Origin: Planctomycetota bacterium
Lineage (GTDB): Bacteria > Planctomycetota > UBA8108 > JACQVS01
NCBI GenBank assembly: GCA_028280485.1
Contig: JANQLS010000057.1
Span: forward strand, 56,327 to 120,326
Direction: 5' to 3'
Length of the DNA: 64,000 nt
Part shown: piece by piece, positions 26,745-35,164 of the stretch
How the letters are laid out: every line of letters starts with the position of its first letter
How positions within the stretch are numbered: the stretch's first letter is position 1
Made by a program: the position numbers and the translations under genes
Notes under the pieces: generated by a model
Told to the model about the DNA's origin: nothing
Database searches by the model: none
Seen by the model: only the letters and a program-made list of their open reading frames with translations

Positions 26745-29011
26745 TGCTAAAAACTAAGCGAACTTCTTCTCAACGATTCAAAGGCATCATTTATTGTTTC
26801 TTAGCCTTGTGGGTTTTCACTTACGCCGATCGAACGCAAGCAGATCCCAATCCCTCCAAAGGCCCTTCGTTTAGGAACGATGTCCTGCCGGTCCTTTCCA
26901 AACAAGGATGCAATGGTGGTGGTTGTCACGGAGCCCTAGCGGGCAAGGGAGGATTCCGTCTCTCCTTATTCGGATACGACCCCGTCGCCGACCACAAATC
27001 GATCACTCGGGAAGCGAGAGGACGAAGAATCGAACTCGCCGATCCCGGAAGAAGCTTAATTCTCACGAAACCTACTACGAGCCTTCCCCACAAAGGAGGC
27101 TTGCGATTAGATCCATCATCACCTGATTATCACATCATCGCTAATTGGATCGCTGCTGGCGCCCCCGCTCCCACTGAGAATGATGCCAAACTCGTGAACC
27201 TGGAAATCATTCCCAAAGCTCTGACGTTAACTAAAGGGCAACAGAAACAATTAAAAGTAGAAGCGACTTACTCCGATGGTATGAAACGAGATGTCACTCG
27301 CTGGGTACGCTTCTCTTCGACGGTGGCTACCGTCTGTGAGGTGAGTTCCGAAGGAAAGATTACCGTGATCGGTCCCGGTGAAGGTGCCGTCACCGCTTGG
27401 TTTTCCTCCAAAATCGTCATCTCGAGAATCACTTCACCCTACCCGAATAAGGTTTCCCAAAAAGTTTTTGTCGAACAAGCAAGGGAAAACTTTATCGACG
27501 AGTTAGTTTTAGAACAACTCCAACGATTAAAATTACCCCCCTCGCCCCAAGCGGACGATGCCACGTTCATCCGAAGAGCTTATATCGATACGATCGGTCG
27601 ACTCCCGACTCCGGAAGAAGTTCGAAAATTCATCGCGGATTCATCGAAGACAAAGTTCAAGGAACTCACTGAACATCTCCTCTCAAGAGAAGAATTCGTC
27701 GATTATTGGACCTATAAGTTTTCGGATATCTTTCTGGTCACCGGCTCGAAGTTACGCCCGGACGCGGTGAAAGCTTACTACCATTGGATTCGTTCTAAAG
27801 TTCAATCGAATACTCCCTGGGATACTTTTGTCAGTGAAGTCGTAACGGCGAAAGGGTCTTCGGTTACTGAAGGCGCTACCAACTTCTACGCCGTCCATCA
27901 GGATCCCGAATCGATGGCTGAGAATGTGAGCCAAGCCTTCCTCTCTCTCTCCATCAACTGCGCAAAATGTCACAACCATCCCTTAGAAAAATGGACGAAC
28001 GACCAGTACTACGCGTTTGCTAATTTGTTTTCACGGGTGAGAGCCAAGGGTTGGGGTGGTGATGCTCGAAACGGAAACGGGCATCGGACTTTGTACGTTG
28101 AACCTCGTGGAGAACTCATTCAACCGCGCACGGGAAAACCTCAAGCCCCCGCTCCGCTCGACGCTCCATCTTTAAATCCCGATGATGAACAAGATCGCCG
28201 GGACGTTTTAGCCAAGTGGTTAACTTCACCTGAAAACCCTTACTTCTCCCGAGCGATAACCAATCGCATTTGGGCCAATTTTATGGGCTTAGGCTTGGTT
28301 GAACCCATCGATGATCTCAGAGTTTCCAATCCGGCGACGAACGAAAAGCTCTTATCAAAACTCTCACAGTATTTAGTGGAGAAGAAATTTGATCTAAAAG
28401 AATTGATGCGGGTGATTCTCAACTCGCGGACTTATCGAAGGAGCAGCCAATCTCTTAAGGAAAATGAAGCCGACAAGAGAAATTACGCCTACTTTCAACC
28501 CCGCCGCTTGATGGCCGAAGTCTTAGCCGATGCCATCAGCGATATCACTCAGGTCCGTGAAACCTACGATCGAGTGGCAAACAAAGATGGCTCCACCTCT
28601 GGAACCAAGTTCTACCCCAAAGGAACCCGCGCAATCGAGCTTTTTGATTCCGCGGTGAAATCAAGTTTCTTAAAAACCTTTGGCCGAAACCCACGCGAGA
28701 TCACCTGTGAATGCGAACGCTCGAATCAACCTAGCTTAGTTCAAGCACTCCATCTCTCCAACGGTTCGACCATCAACGATAAACTCGCTCATAAAGAAAA
28801 TAGAGTGAGCGCCCTATTCGGTAAAAACATAAACACTGAGAAAATCGTCGAAGAGGTTTGGCTTCTTTGCCTCAGTCGTCTACCCAGCGATACCGAGAAA
28901 AAAAGGATGGTTCAAGAGATAGAAGCATCCCCGAAAGACCAACGACGACTTGTGATCGAAGATGTCTTTTGGTCCGTCATGACCAGTCGCGAATTCTTAT
29001 TCCAACATTAA
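26744..29011 (+). CDS. DUF1549/DUF1553 cytochrome-domain protein with Big2-like domain
   Basis: 755 residues, signal peptide ending near residue 33. The N-terminal cytochrome-like region carries GCNGGGCHGALAGKGGFRLS with Cys56 and Cys61-His62, a CX4CH spacing rather than CX2CH. A bacterial Ig-like domain (about 145-230, LTLTKGQQKQLKVEATYSDG) follows. Then comes DUF1549 (DDATFIRRAYIDTIGRLPT onwards) with a canonical CAKCHNHP (406-413), and DUF1553 (AITNRIWANFMGLGLVEPID, RSNQPSLVQALHLSNG). Exported, probably a multi-heme partner of the DUF1501 protein encoded just upstream. Role unknown across planctomycetes. Confidence 0.94.
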   Translation: MLKTKRTSSQRFKGIIYCFLALWVFTYADRTQADPNPSKGPSFRNDVLPVLSKQGCNGGGCHGALAGKGGFRLSLFGYDPVADHKSITREARGRRIELADPGRSLILTKPTTSLPHKGGLRLDPSSPDYHIIANWIAAGAPAPTENDAKLVNLEIIPKALTLTKGQQKQLKVEATYSDGMKRDVTRWVRFSSTVATVCEVSSEGKITVIGPGEGAVTAWFSSKIVISRITSPYPNKVSQKVFVEQARENFIDELVLEQLQRLKLPPSPQADDATFIRRAYIDTIGRLPTPEEVRKFIADSSKTKFKELTEHLLSREEFVDYWTYKFSDIFLVTGSKLRPDAVKAYYHWIRSKVQSNTPWDTFVSEVVTAKGSSVTEGATNFYAVHQDPESMAENVSQAFLSLSINCAKCHNHPLEKWTNDQYYAFANLFSRVRAKGWGGDARNGNGHRTLYVEPRGELIQPRTGKPQAPAPLDAPSLNPDDEQDRRDVLAKWLTSPENPYFSRAITNRIWANFMGLGLVEPIDDLRVSNPATNEKLLSKLSQYLVEKKFDLKELMRVILNSRTYRRSSQSLKENEADKRNYAYFQPRRLMAEVLADAISDITQVRETYDRVANKDGSTSGTKFYPKGTRAIELFDSAVKSSFLKTFGRNPREITCECERSNQPSLVQALHLSNGSTINDKLAHKENRVSALFGKNINTEKIVEEVWLLCLSRLPSDTEKKRMVQEIEASPKDQRRLVIEDVFWSVMTSREFLFQH

Positions 29012-29027
29012 TCTTCAGAGGCGAACG

Positions 29028-31859
29028 GTGTCTATCCAGCGTGTTTTCATTCTTTTCATAACCATACTCCCTTGCTTCTTGAATTCATCCGAAGGTTCAG
29101 CTCAAGAGCAAGTCGATTACCACCGCGAGATCGTGCCGATCTTTCGAACGTATTGTGTCGGCTGCCACTCAGGTGATGAACCCGAAGGCGAATTTTCGTT
29201 AGAGACTTATCAACTCCTCTTAAAGGGAGGTGAAAAGGGTAATCCTATTCAAGCGGGAAACGCCGCTGCTTCGTTTCTAATTAGGAGTGTCGAAGGAAAA
29301 GCTCGGCCTAAAATGCCGCCGAGAAAAGAACCTCAACTTCCCGACAGCCTGAAAGCCAAGCTTCGACTCTGGGTTCAACAGGGTGCCCACGGCCCGAGAA
29401 ACGATGCGTCCATCCTAAAGACATTAGTCACTCAGAAGATTCTCCCCGCAGCTCCCCACCACCAACCGATCACCGCTGTCAGCCTTTCTTCTGATAAAAA
29501 GTATTTAGCGATCGGAAGATATAAAACGGTGGAATTGAGAGATCCTCAAACTTACACCCTGCTCCATGAGATTAAAAATCTACCAGGAAAGGTTCAAAAT
29601 CTTGAGTTCTCGAAGGAGAGTCAATCCCTTGCGGTGGCGACTGGAATCACCGGCTTAAGTGGGCAAGCACTTATTCTCAGTATCCCCGACGGCAAGCCAG
29701 TTGAATCCTTCGGTGGTCATCGAGACCTCCTCTACGACGCAACGTTTAGCCCCGATGGGATTCATTTCGCCACGGCGGGTTACGATCGTGTGATCAAGAT
29801 CTGGAACCTGAAGTCTAAAAAACTTCACCAGGAGATTTCCGTCCACAAGGGCGCCATCTTCGATTTAGAATTCAGTCCCGACGCCAAGGTCTTAGCCTCG
29901 GCCTCAGCCGATGAAACGGTGAAGTTGTGGCGAGTTTCGGATGGAACTCGCTTAGATACACTCAACCAGCCCCAGGGAGAGCAACGCCAGGTTGCGTTCA
30001 CTCCCGATGGAAACCACATCCTCTCCGTAGGCAGGGATAAACGAATTCATCTATGGGAATTCCTTTCTAAAGAATCGCCTCGCTTGAATCCCCAACTCCA
30101 TTCGCGATTCGCTCACGAAAGTGACATCGTCTCTTTAAAAATATCCTCCGATGGTCAGGTCGCATTGACAACCGCTCAGGATCGATCTCTCAAAGCTTGG
30201 TCTCTCCCCCAGCTCCAGGAAATTGTCACCTTCAACCCGCAATCGGAGATCGTTTCGAGTATTGACACGTTTCTCAGCTCCCGTTCTTTCGTGATCTCTC
30301 GCTTCGATGGAACCTTAGAAACCATCACCTTACCCAAAATTCAAAAGAAGAGCTCAACGGGCGCTCTCCTCGCTGAACCGACGCCTTTAGATCTTAAAAC
30401 AGAATTCCATTCCTATAACGAAAAGGAAACGACTCCTTCTGAGTCAAAATCCTTAACGGTCAACCTCCCAGCAAAAATTCAGGGGCAAATCGATCACCTC
30501 AAAGATGACGATACCTTTAAATTCAAACTCAAAGCCGGACAACAAGTAGCACTAGAAGTTCACGCGCAGCGTTCAAAAAGCCAATTGGATTCTAAAATTG
30601 AAGTCCTCACCCCCGATGGAGCTCCGATCAAACAAGTCACCCTTCAAGCAACTCGCGATTCCTGGTTCACCTTCCGAGGAAAAGATTCCAATACCTCCGA
30701 TGACTTTAGAGTGCACAATTGGCGAGAGATGGAACTGGACGAGTACCTTTACGCCAACGGTGAAGTCGTTAAATTGTGGCTTTACCCCCGAGGACCGGAT
30801 TCAGGCTTTAAGGTTTATCCCGGCGCTGGGAGTCGACACACTTACTTTTCGACCACAGCCTTGTCTCATCCATTAGGTGAACCCTGCTACATCGTTTCCC
30901 CCTTGCCTCCGGGATCTCAGCCCACCCCGAATGGCCTCCCGGTTTTTGATGTTTACTACGAAAACGATGACGGCCCTTATCGAAGACGAGGCAAAGACTC
31001 CTTCCTTATTTTCACGGCTCCCTACGACGGAGAGTTCCTCGCAAAAGTGAGTGATGTACGCGGCTTTGGGGCCACGAAAAACTATCAATACACGCTCTCC
31101 ATTCGAGCCCCTCAACCCGATTTCAGCGTTTCCATCGGCGGGAAGAATCCCAAAGTCAGCCCCGGTAGTGGTCGCGAATTGACGTTTAATGCCAGCCGAA
31201 GAGAAGGCTTCACTCAAGCGATCGACATCAAAATTGAAAATCTGCCCAAAGGATTTTCGACGATCGAAAAAAATGTCATCGAAGAGAACCAGATCCAAGC
31301 CAAAATTGTCCTCTTTGCTGCTAAAGACGCCAAAGCCCCCAGCCCTGAGGAAGCTCAGAAAATAAAAATTACCGCAACTGCGACCATCAACGGGAAAAAA
31401 ATCGCTCGGGATCTCGGGAACTTAGGGACGATTCAGCTGTCGCCAAAAGCTAAAGTTCAAGCAGAGATTCATCCCCTCTCAGCAGACTCCAAAATCGAAC
31501 GAAACTCAAAAGGACAACTCGTTTTTAAGATCCGTCCCGGTGAGACCATCCAAGCTATGGTTAAAGTTCAACGAAACGGCTTCGGTGGAAGAATTGACTT
31601 CGGAAACTTTGACTCCGGTAGAAACCTCCCTTACGGTCTTTACGTTGATAATATCGGTTTAAACGGCCTCTTAATCGTCGAAGGTCAAAGTGAGCGCAAT
31701 TTCTTTATTACGGCCTCCCCCATTAGCAAGCCCGGTCGAAGAGAATTTTTCCTTCGAGCTAGCCCCGATGGAGGACAATGTTCAAAAGCCTGTGTCATCG
31801 AGGTCCTCCCTCCCGAAAAGAGTAACAAGGGAAAAGTATTGAAACTGAGAGAGTTTTAA
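29028..31859 (+). CDS. Exported cytochrome c / WD40 / PPC-like multidomain protein
   Basis: 943 residues, starting at GTG 29028 with AGAGG just upstream. Signal peptide to about residue 25. Planctomycete-type cytochrome c domain: CVGCHSGDEPEGEFSLETY (heme motif 43-47) and MPPRKEPQLP. Residues about 145-460 are WD40 repeats (GHRDLLYDATFSPDGIHFAT, DRVIKIWNLKS, HKGAIFDLEFSPDAKVLAS, DETVKLWRVSDG). The C-terminal half has a pre-peptidase-C-like domain (GQIDHLKDDDTFKFKLKAGQ, 490-530) and Ig-like regions. It follows the DUF1501/PSD1 pair by 16 nt, so the three form an operon. It is likely a periplasmic or surface scaffold with redox capacity. Confidence 0.92.
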   Translation: MSIQRVFILFITILPCFLNSSEGSAQEQVDYHREIVPIFRTYCVGCHSGDEPEGEFSLETYQLLLKGGEKGNPIQAGNAAASFLIRSVEGKARPKMPPRKEPQLPDSLKAKLRLWVQQGAHGPRNDASILKTLVTQKILPAAPHHQPITAVSLSSDKKYLAIGRYKTVELRDPQTYTLLHEIKNLPGKVQNLEFSKESQSLAVATGITGLSGQALILSIPDGKPVESFGGHRDLLYDATFSPDGIHFATAGYDRVIKIWNLKSKKLHQEISVHKGAIFDLEFSPDAKVLASASADETVKLWRVSDGTRLDTLNQPQGEQRQVAFTPDGNHILSVGRDKRIHLWEFLSKESPRLNPQLHSRFAHESDIVSLKISSDGQVALTTAQDRSLKAWSLPQLQEIVTFNPQSEIVSSIDTFLSSRSFVISRFDGTLETITLPKIQKKSSTGALLAEPTPLDLKTEFHSYNEKETTPSESKSLTVNLPAKIQGQIDHLKDDDTFKFKLKAGQQVALEVHAQRSKSQLDSKIEVLTPDGAPIKQVTLQATRDSWFTFRGKDSNTSDDFRVHNWREMELDEYLYANGEVVKLWLYPRGPDSGFKVYPGAGSRHTYFSTTALSHPLGEPCYIVSPLPPGSQPTPNGLPVFDVYYENDDGPYRRRGKDSFLIFTAPYDGEFLAKVSDVRGFGATKNYQYTLSIRAPQPDFSVSIGGKNPKVSPGSGRELTFNASRREGFTQAIDIKIENLPKGFSTIEKNVIEENQIQAKIVLFAAKDAKAPSPEEAQKIKITATATINGKKIARDLGNLGTIQLSPKAKVQAEIHPLSADSKIERNSKGQLVFKIRPGETIQAMVKVQRNGFGGRIDFGNFDSGRNLPYGLYVDNIGLNGLLIVEGQSERNFFITASPISKPGRREFFLRASPDGGQCSKACVIEVLPPEKSNKGKVLKLREF

Positions 31860-31999
31860 TTCCTATCCAAAATACACTGTAAGAAATTTAAGTCTTAAGA
31901 GTCTTCCGGAAGCGACCTTTTGATTCACTACGAGTTCACCTCAAGCATTGCTGATGAACTCGATTTTGGTTTTTACCTTAAGGCTTAAACGGACTCACC

Positions 32000-32935
32000 A
32001 TGGAACAGTACGAAACGATGATCGTAGGCGGAGGGCCCGCCGGATTAAGCGCAGCTTTGCACCTCGCTTGGCACAATCGAAAAGTTTTAGTGATCGACCG
32101 AAAAACAGGACCCTTACTTTTTACATTAGAAAAACTCTACAATGTTCCCGGGTTACCTGAGATGTCGGGGCCACAAATCATTAAGTTGCTCAGTCAGCAA
32201 GCTAAAGCACGCGGCGCTGAAATCACGATTGGTAATGTCGTTGAAGCATCCGGGTCGATTGGAAACTTCACTCTTAAAGGTGAAAAGGGTGAGGAATGGC
32301 GAGCCCAAACTCTCTTATTAGCAACCGGAGTTGCCAGGTACCATCCCCTAGTCAATGGTGACTTTGTTCCTTGCTTTAAGTACGCCGGGAAAGGAAATCT
32401 TTTTTATTGCCCAGATTGTGAAGCCCCTGAAATCGTGGGTAAAGATACGATCGTCATCGGAGCGGCTTCTAGTAGTGGAGCCTCGGGTTTAGCTTTGGGG
32501 TTAAGTCGATATACATCGAAACTTCGAGTGCTTTTGACTCAGGATAAAGAATTAGATCCTCAACGAAAAGAAAAGTTAGTCTCCAAGGGAATTACTGTCC
32601 TCACTGGGGAAATTGAAGATTTAGTCGGAGAAGGTCGACACCTTAAAGCACTTGAGCTTAAAGATGGTACGACCTTAGAGGCCGAAGCCTTTTTTGTTTC
32701 GAGCCGAGTCTTTGGAAGAACGGATTTAGCCCAGCAGTTGGGAGTTGAACTTGCAGTTACTGAAGTTCACGCTCAGCCCAAAAGTCAGCGAGGAGACACC
32801 AATGTACCTGGAGTCTGGATTGCTGGTGATCTTCGCCCGATGACCCAACAAGTAGCGGTTGCAATGGGAACCGGTAACATTGCCGCAATCATGATCGATC
32901 AGCATCTTCGTAAGGAAGAAATCTCCAAGAATTAG
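32000..32935 (+). CDS. FAD-dependent thioredoxin-reductase-like protein
   Basis: 311 residues. FAD-binding GGGPAGLSAALHL (10-22), ATG motif (LLLATGVARYHP), a redox dithiol Cys137-Pro-Asp-Cys140 in the position of the TrxR CxxC, a second nucleotide-binding segment (VIGAASSSGASGLALGL) and VWIAGDLRPMTQQVAVAMG near the end, where TrxR has 'AGD.....Q...A.G.G'. Length matches bacterial thioredoxin reductases. The dinucleotide motif is Ala/Ser-rich rather than GGG-S-A, so NADPH use is less certain. No signal peptide. It sits alone; it may reduce a thioredoxin-like partner or a ferredoxin-type donor system. Confidence 0.85.
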   Translation: MEQYETMIVGGGPAGLSAALHLAWHNRKVLVIDRKTGPLLFTLEKLYNVPGLPEMSGPQIIKLLSQQAKARGAEITIGNVVEASGSIGNFTLKGEKGEEWRAQTLLLATGVARYHPLVNGDFVPCFKYAGKGNLFYCPDCEAPEIVGKDTIVIGAASSSGASGLALGLSRYTSKLRVLLTQDKELDPQRKEKLVSKGITVLTGEIEDLVGEGRHLKALELKDGTTLEAEAFFVSSRVFGRTDLAQQLGVELAVTEVHAQPKSQRGDTNVPGVWIAGDLRPMTQQVAVAMGTGNIAAIMIDQHLRKEEISKN

Positions 32936-32976
32936 CTCAATGAAGTTGAATCGTAATGCGATGGAATGAGGATGAT

Positions 32977-35124
32977 ATGAAGTTAAATAAATTCTTAGTT
33001 CTCAGCTTTTTAATCATCTCCTCGAACGTTTGGGCGGAAAAACTAAGTGAAGAGGAAATTCAACTTGCCAGCGGACATCCAAGAGTCAGCTATGAGGGTG
33101 TTAAAGACATCGATGCGATGGCGAAGGCTCTGCAGAAATATTTAGCTCAACACGATCGTTATTCCTTCTCTCGATCCTGGTGGAAATGGGATCGCTTGCG
33201 TACACAGTACGTCGATCACGGCCGCGTGAACAAAAATGAAATCAAAATCCTTCAGGCTGCATTCCGAGCTTTGATACTCGATTGGTATAAAAAGCTTGAA
33301 GCAAAAGGAGAAGCTGATCTCTTCTTCATCTTTTTTGTTACGACTGCACCCGGGAATAAAGTAGCGCGACAGTTGGGAGATCGAACCCTTGTTCGTGACG
33401 TCCACGGCGGCGGGTACCATGGCGGCTGGGGAGGAGCCAGTCGTATGAGGATCTACGAGGAACTCGTACGTGAAGGTTTACTCACCCTTGAAGAACAAAG
33501 TCTATTTAAAAAAATCGTCTACCAAAGCCTCAGCAAAACTTTTATTGATTTTAAGAAGGGCTCCCAGAAAGCAGACAACCATTCCTTTGGCAATGGCGGA
33601 GGGATTGCCCTGGCCCTCAAGATTTTTCCGAACGCCCCACAAGCTAAAGAAGCTAAGGCGTGGCTGGATCGAGTTTGGAATCATATGGCCAATTACGGCG
33701 ATTGGAAGGAATGGAATTATTATCCCTACGGTCCCATTTTCCTCCATGGCTTAATCGACATCGCAGAAGCGACAGGAAGAATTAAAACGGATAAAGAAAT
33801 TATTTACTCAGTGGCTCACCGAGCCTTAGCTTTTATTCATCCGGGCGGAGTCCGCGGCAACCCCAACTCAGGAGCCCCCCGAAGGGAGGATCTCAACCCT
33901 GTTTACAAAGATCCCTGGAACTGGGGGTATTACAATGTAGAGACTTCCTCCCGAGATGGAAATTTCTGGTATCGATTAGCCCAGCACTATAAAGATCCGG
34001 AGTTTCTCTGGGCTTCCGAGCAAGTGAATCTCGGCGGACGCCCATTAAAGGGGAAGGTCTCGACGGAATACAAAAAGGCTTACGACCAGCGCTATCAATG
34101 GTTCATCAAGAGGGAGATTCACCCTCGTCAACCCAAGCAGCCATCAAAGATAGGCTACCTAAGCTCTACTCGCCATCGAATCCCCGAACGACTCTATTTA
34201 AACTCTATTGATGAACATCGTTCAGCTTACGTCTCATATTTCCTTTACGAGCATAAAGATGCGCACCTCGACAATGTATCGGGACATCTCTACGAATATT
34301 CCGTGAACGGCTCCAAGTTTCTCCACTGCTCCGGAAAGTATAACAACGTCTACAATCGAGATAACACGATTCGAGGAAGAGGCCACGGTGAAGAAAGCTT
34401 AGATTTATTTTTGGTCAATCACCAACGCCATCCCTTCCCTCTGCATCCTGACCGTCAAGGAGATAAGCGCGATTTGATGAGGCGAGGCTCCCTAAAGCAT
34501 GAAAAAAAATATTTGAAGGTAGAAACGAACTCTACTGGAGATTCCTTCGGACAATTTGCCTTCAAAGACTATTACGGGAAAGATAGCCTGTGGATTCGAA
34601 GAACTATTTTAACCCGTGAGGGCCACCTGATCGTTTTGGATGCCTACCGCGGAGGAGCAACCCTTAAAGATGAATACAACGGTGGTCCCGTTTGGCATGT
34701 AGCTGATCCGGTGACGAATGCGAATTTAAAACCTAAAACGGGAGTGATCAAGTGGGATCAAAATTGGATCTCTGCTCCAGCTTTTGATCACGCCTGGTGG
34801 AAGAGAGAAAGGACCCAACTCCTACTCTACTTCCATCCTGATAAAGAGCTGAGCTTCGGTTCAGTCAAGCAAGCTACGACTCAAGACTGCCAACCCAATT
34901 TAACAACATACGCCTACAAAAAATTGGAGGCCGGAAAGAAACACTATTTTCTAAGCGTATTAAGCCCTTTGAATCCAGCTCAGGACCGGAAGGAAGTCGT
35001 TAATAAAATAAGTTCAACCTTAACACCGAATGGGTCCAATGCTGAAGTGAGACTGGCTGGCCTAACGATCAAGCTAGTACAAAAAGGGGATCGGATAGAT
35101 TGGTCGGTGATAAGAACTCGTTGA
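32977..35124 (+). CDS. Secreted heparinase-like protein (polysaccharide lyase-like)
   Basis: The frame is open from ATG 32956, but the ATG at 32977 has GAGG five bases upstream and gives a signal peptide (MKLNKFLVLSFLIISSNVWA). About 715 residues. The N-terminal 400 residues look alpha-helical with aromatic and His-rich turns (GGGYHGGWGGASRMRIYEEL, KADNHSFGNGGGIALAL, YGDWKEWNYYPYGP). The C-terminal part (LHCSGKYNNVYNRDN, REGHLIVLDAYRGGA) resembles the beta-sandwich of heparinase II/III-type lyases. The assignment is by impression only; no proven catalytic triad. Exported. Confidence 0.65.
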   Translation: MKLNKFLVLSFLIISSNVWAEKLSEEEIQLASGHPRVSYEGVKDIDAMAKALQKYLAQHDRYSFSRSWWKWDRLRTQYVDHGRVNKNEIKILQAAFRALILDWYKKLEAKGEADLFFIFFVTTAPGNKVARQLGDRTLVRDVHGGGYHGGWGGASRMRIYEELVREGLLTLEEQSLFKKIVYQSLSKTFIDFKKGSQKADNHSFGNGGGIALALKIFPNAPQAKEAKAWLDRVWNHMANYGDWKEWNYYPYGPIFLHGLIDIAEATGRIKTDKEIIYSVAHRALAFIHPGGVRGNPNSGAPRREDLNPVYKDPWNWGYYNVETSSRDGNFWYRLAQHYKDPEFLWASEQVNLGGRPLKGKVSTEYKKAYDQRYQWFIKREIHPRQPKQPSKIGYLSSTRHRIPERLYLNSIDEHRSAYVSYFLYEHKDAHLDNVSGHLYEYSVNGSKFLHCSGKYNNVYNRDNTIRGRGHGEESLDLFLVNHQRHPFPLHPDRQGDKRDLMRRGSLKHEKKYLKVETNSTGDSFGQFAFKDYYGKDSLWIRRTILTREGHLIVLDAYRGGATLKDEYNGGPVWHVADPVTNANLKPKTGVIKWDQNWISAPAFDHAWWKRERTQLLLYFHPDKELSFGSVKQATTQDCQPNLTTYAYKKLEAGKKHYFLSVLSPLNPAQDRKEVVNKISSTLTPNGSNAEVRLAGLTIKLVQKGDRIDWSVIRTR

Positions 35125-35164
35125 ATTGATAAAATTTCGTCCCCTGTGGAGCTGATCAAAAAGT

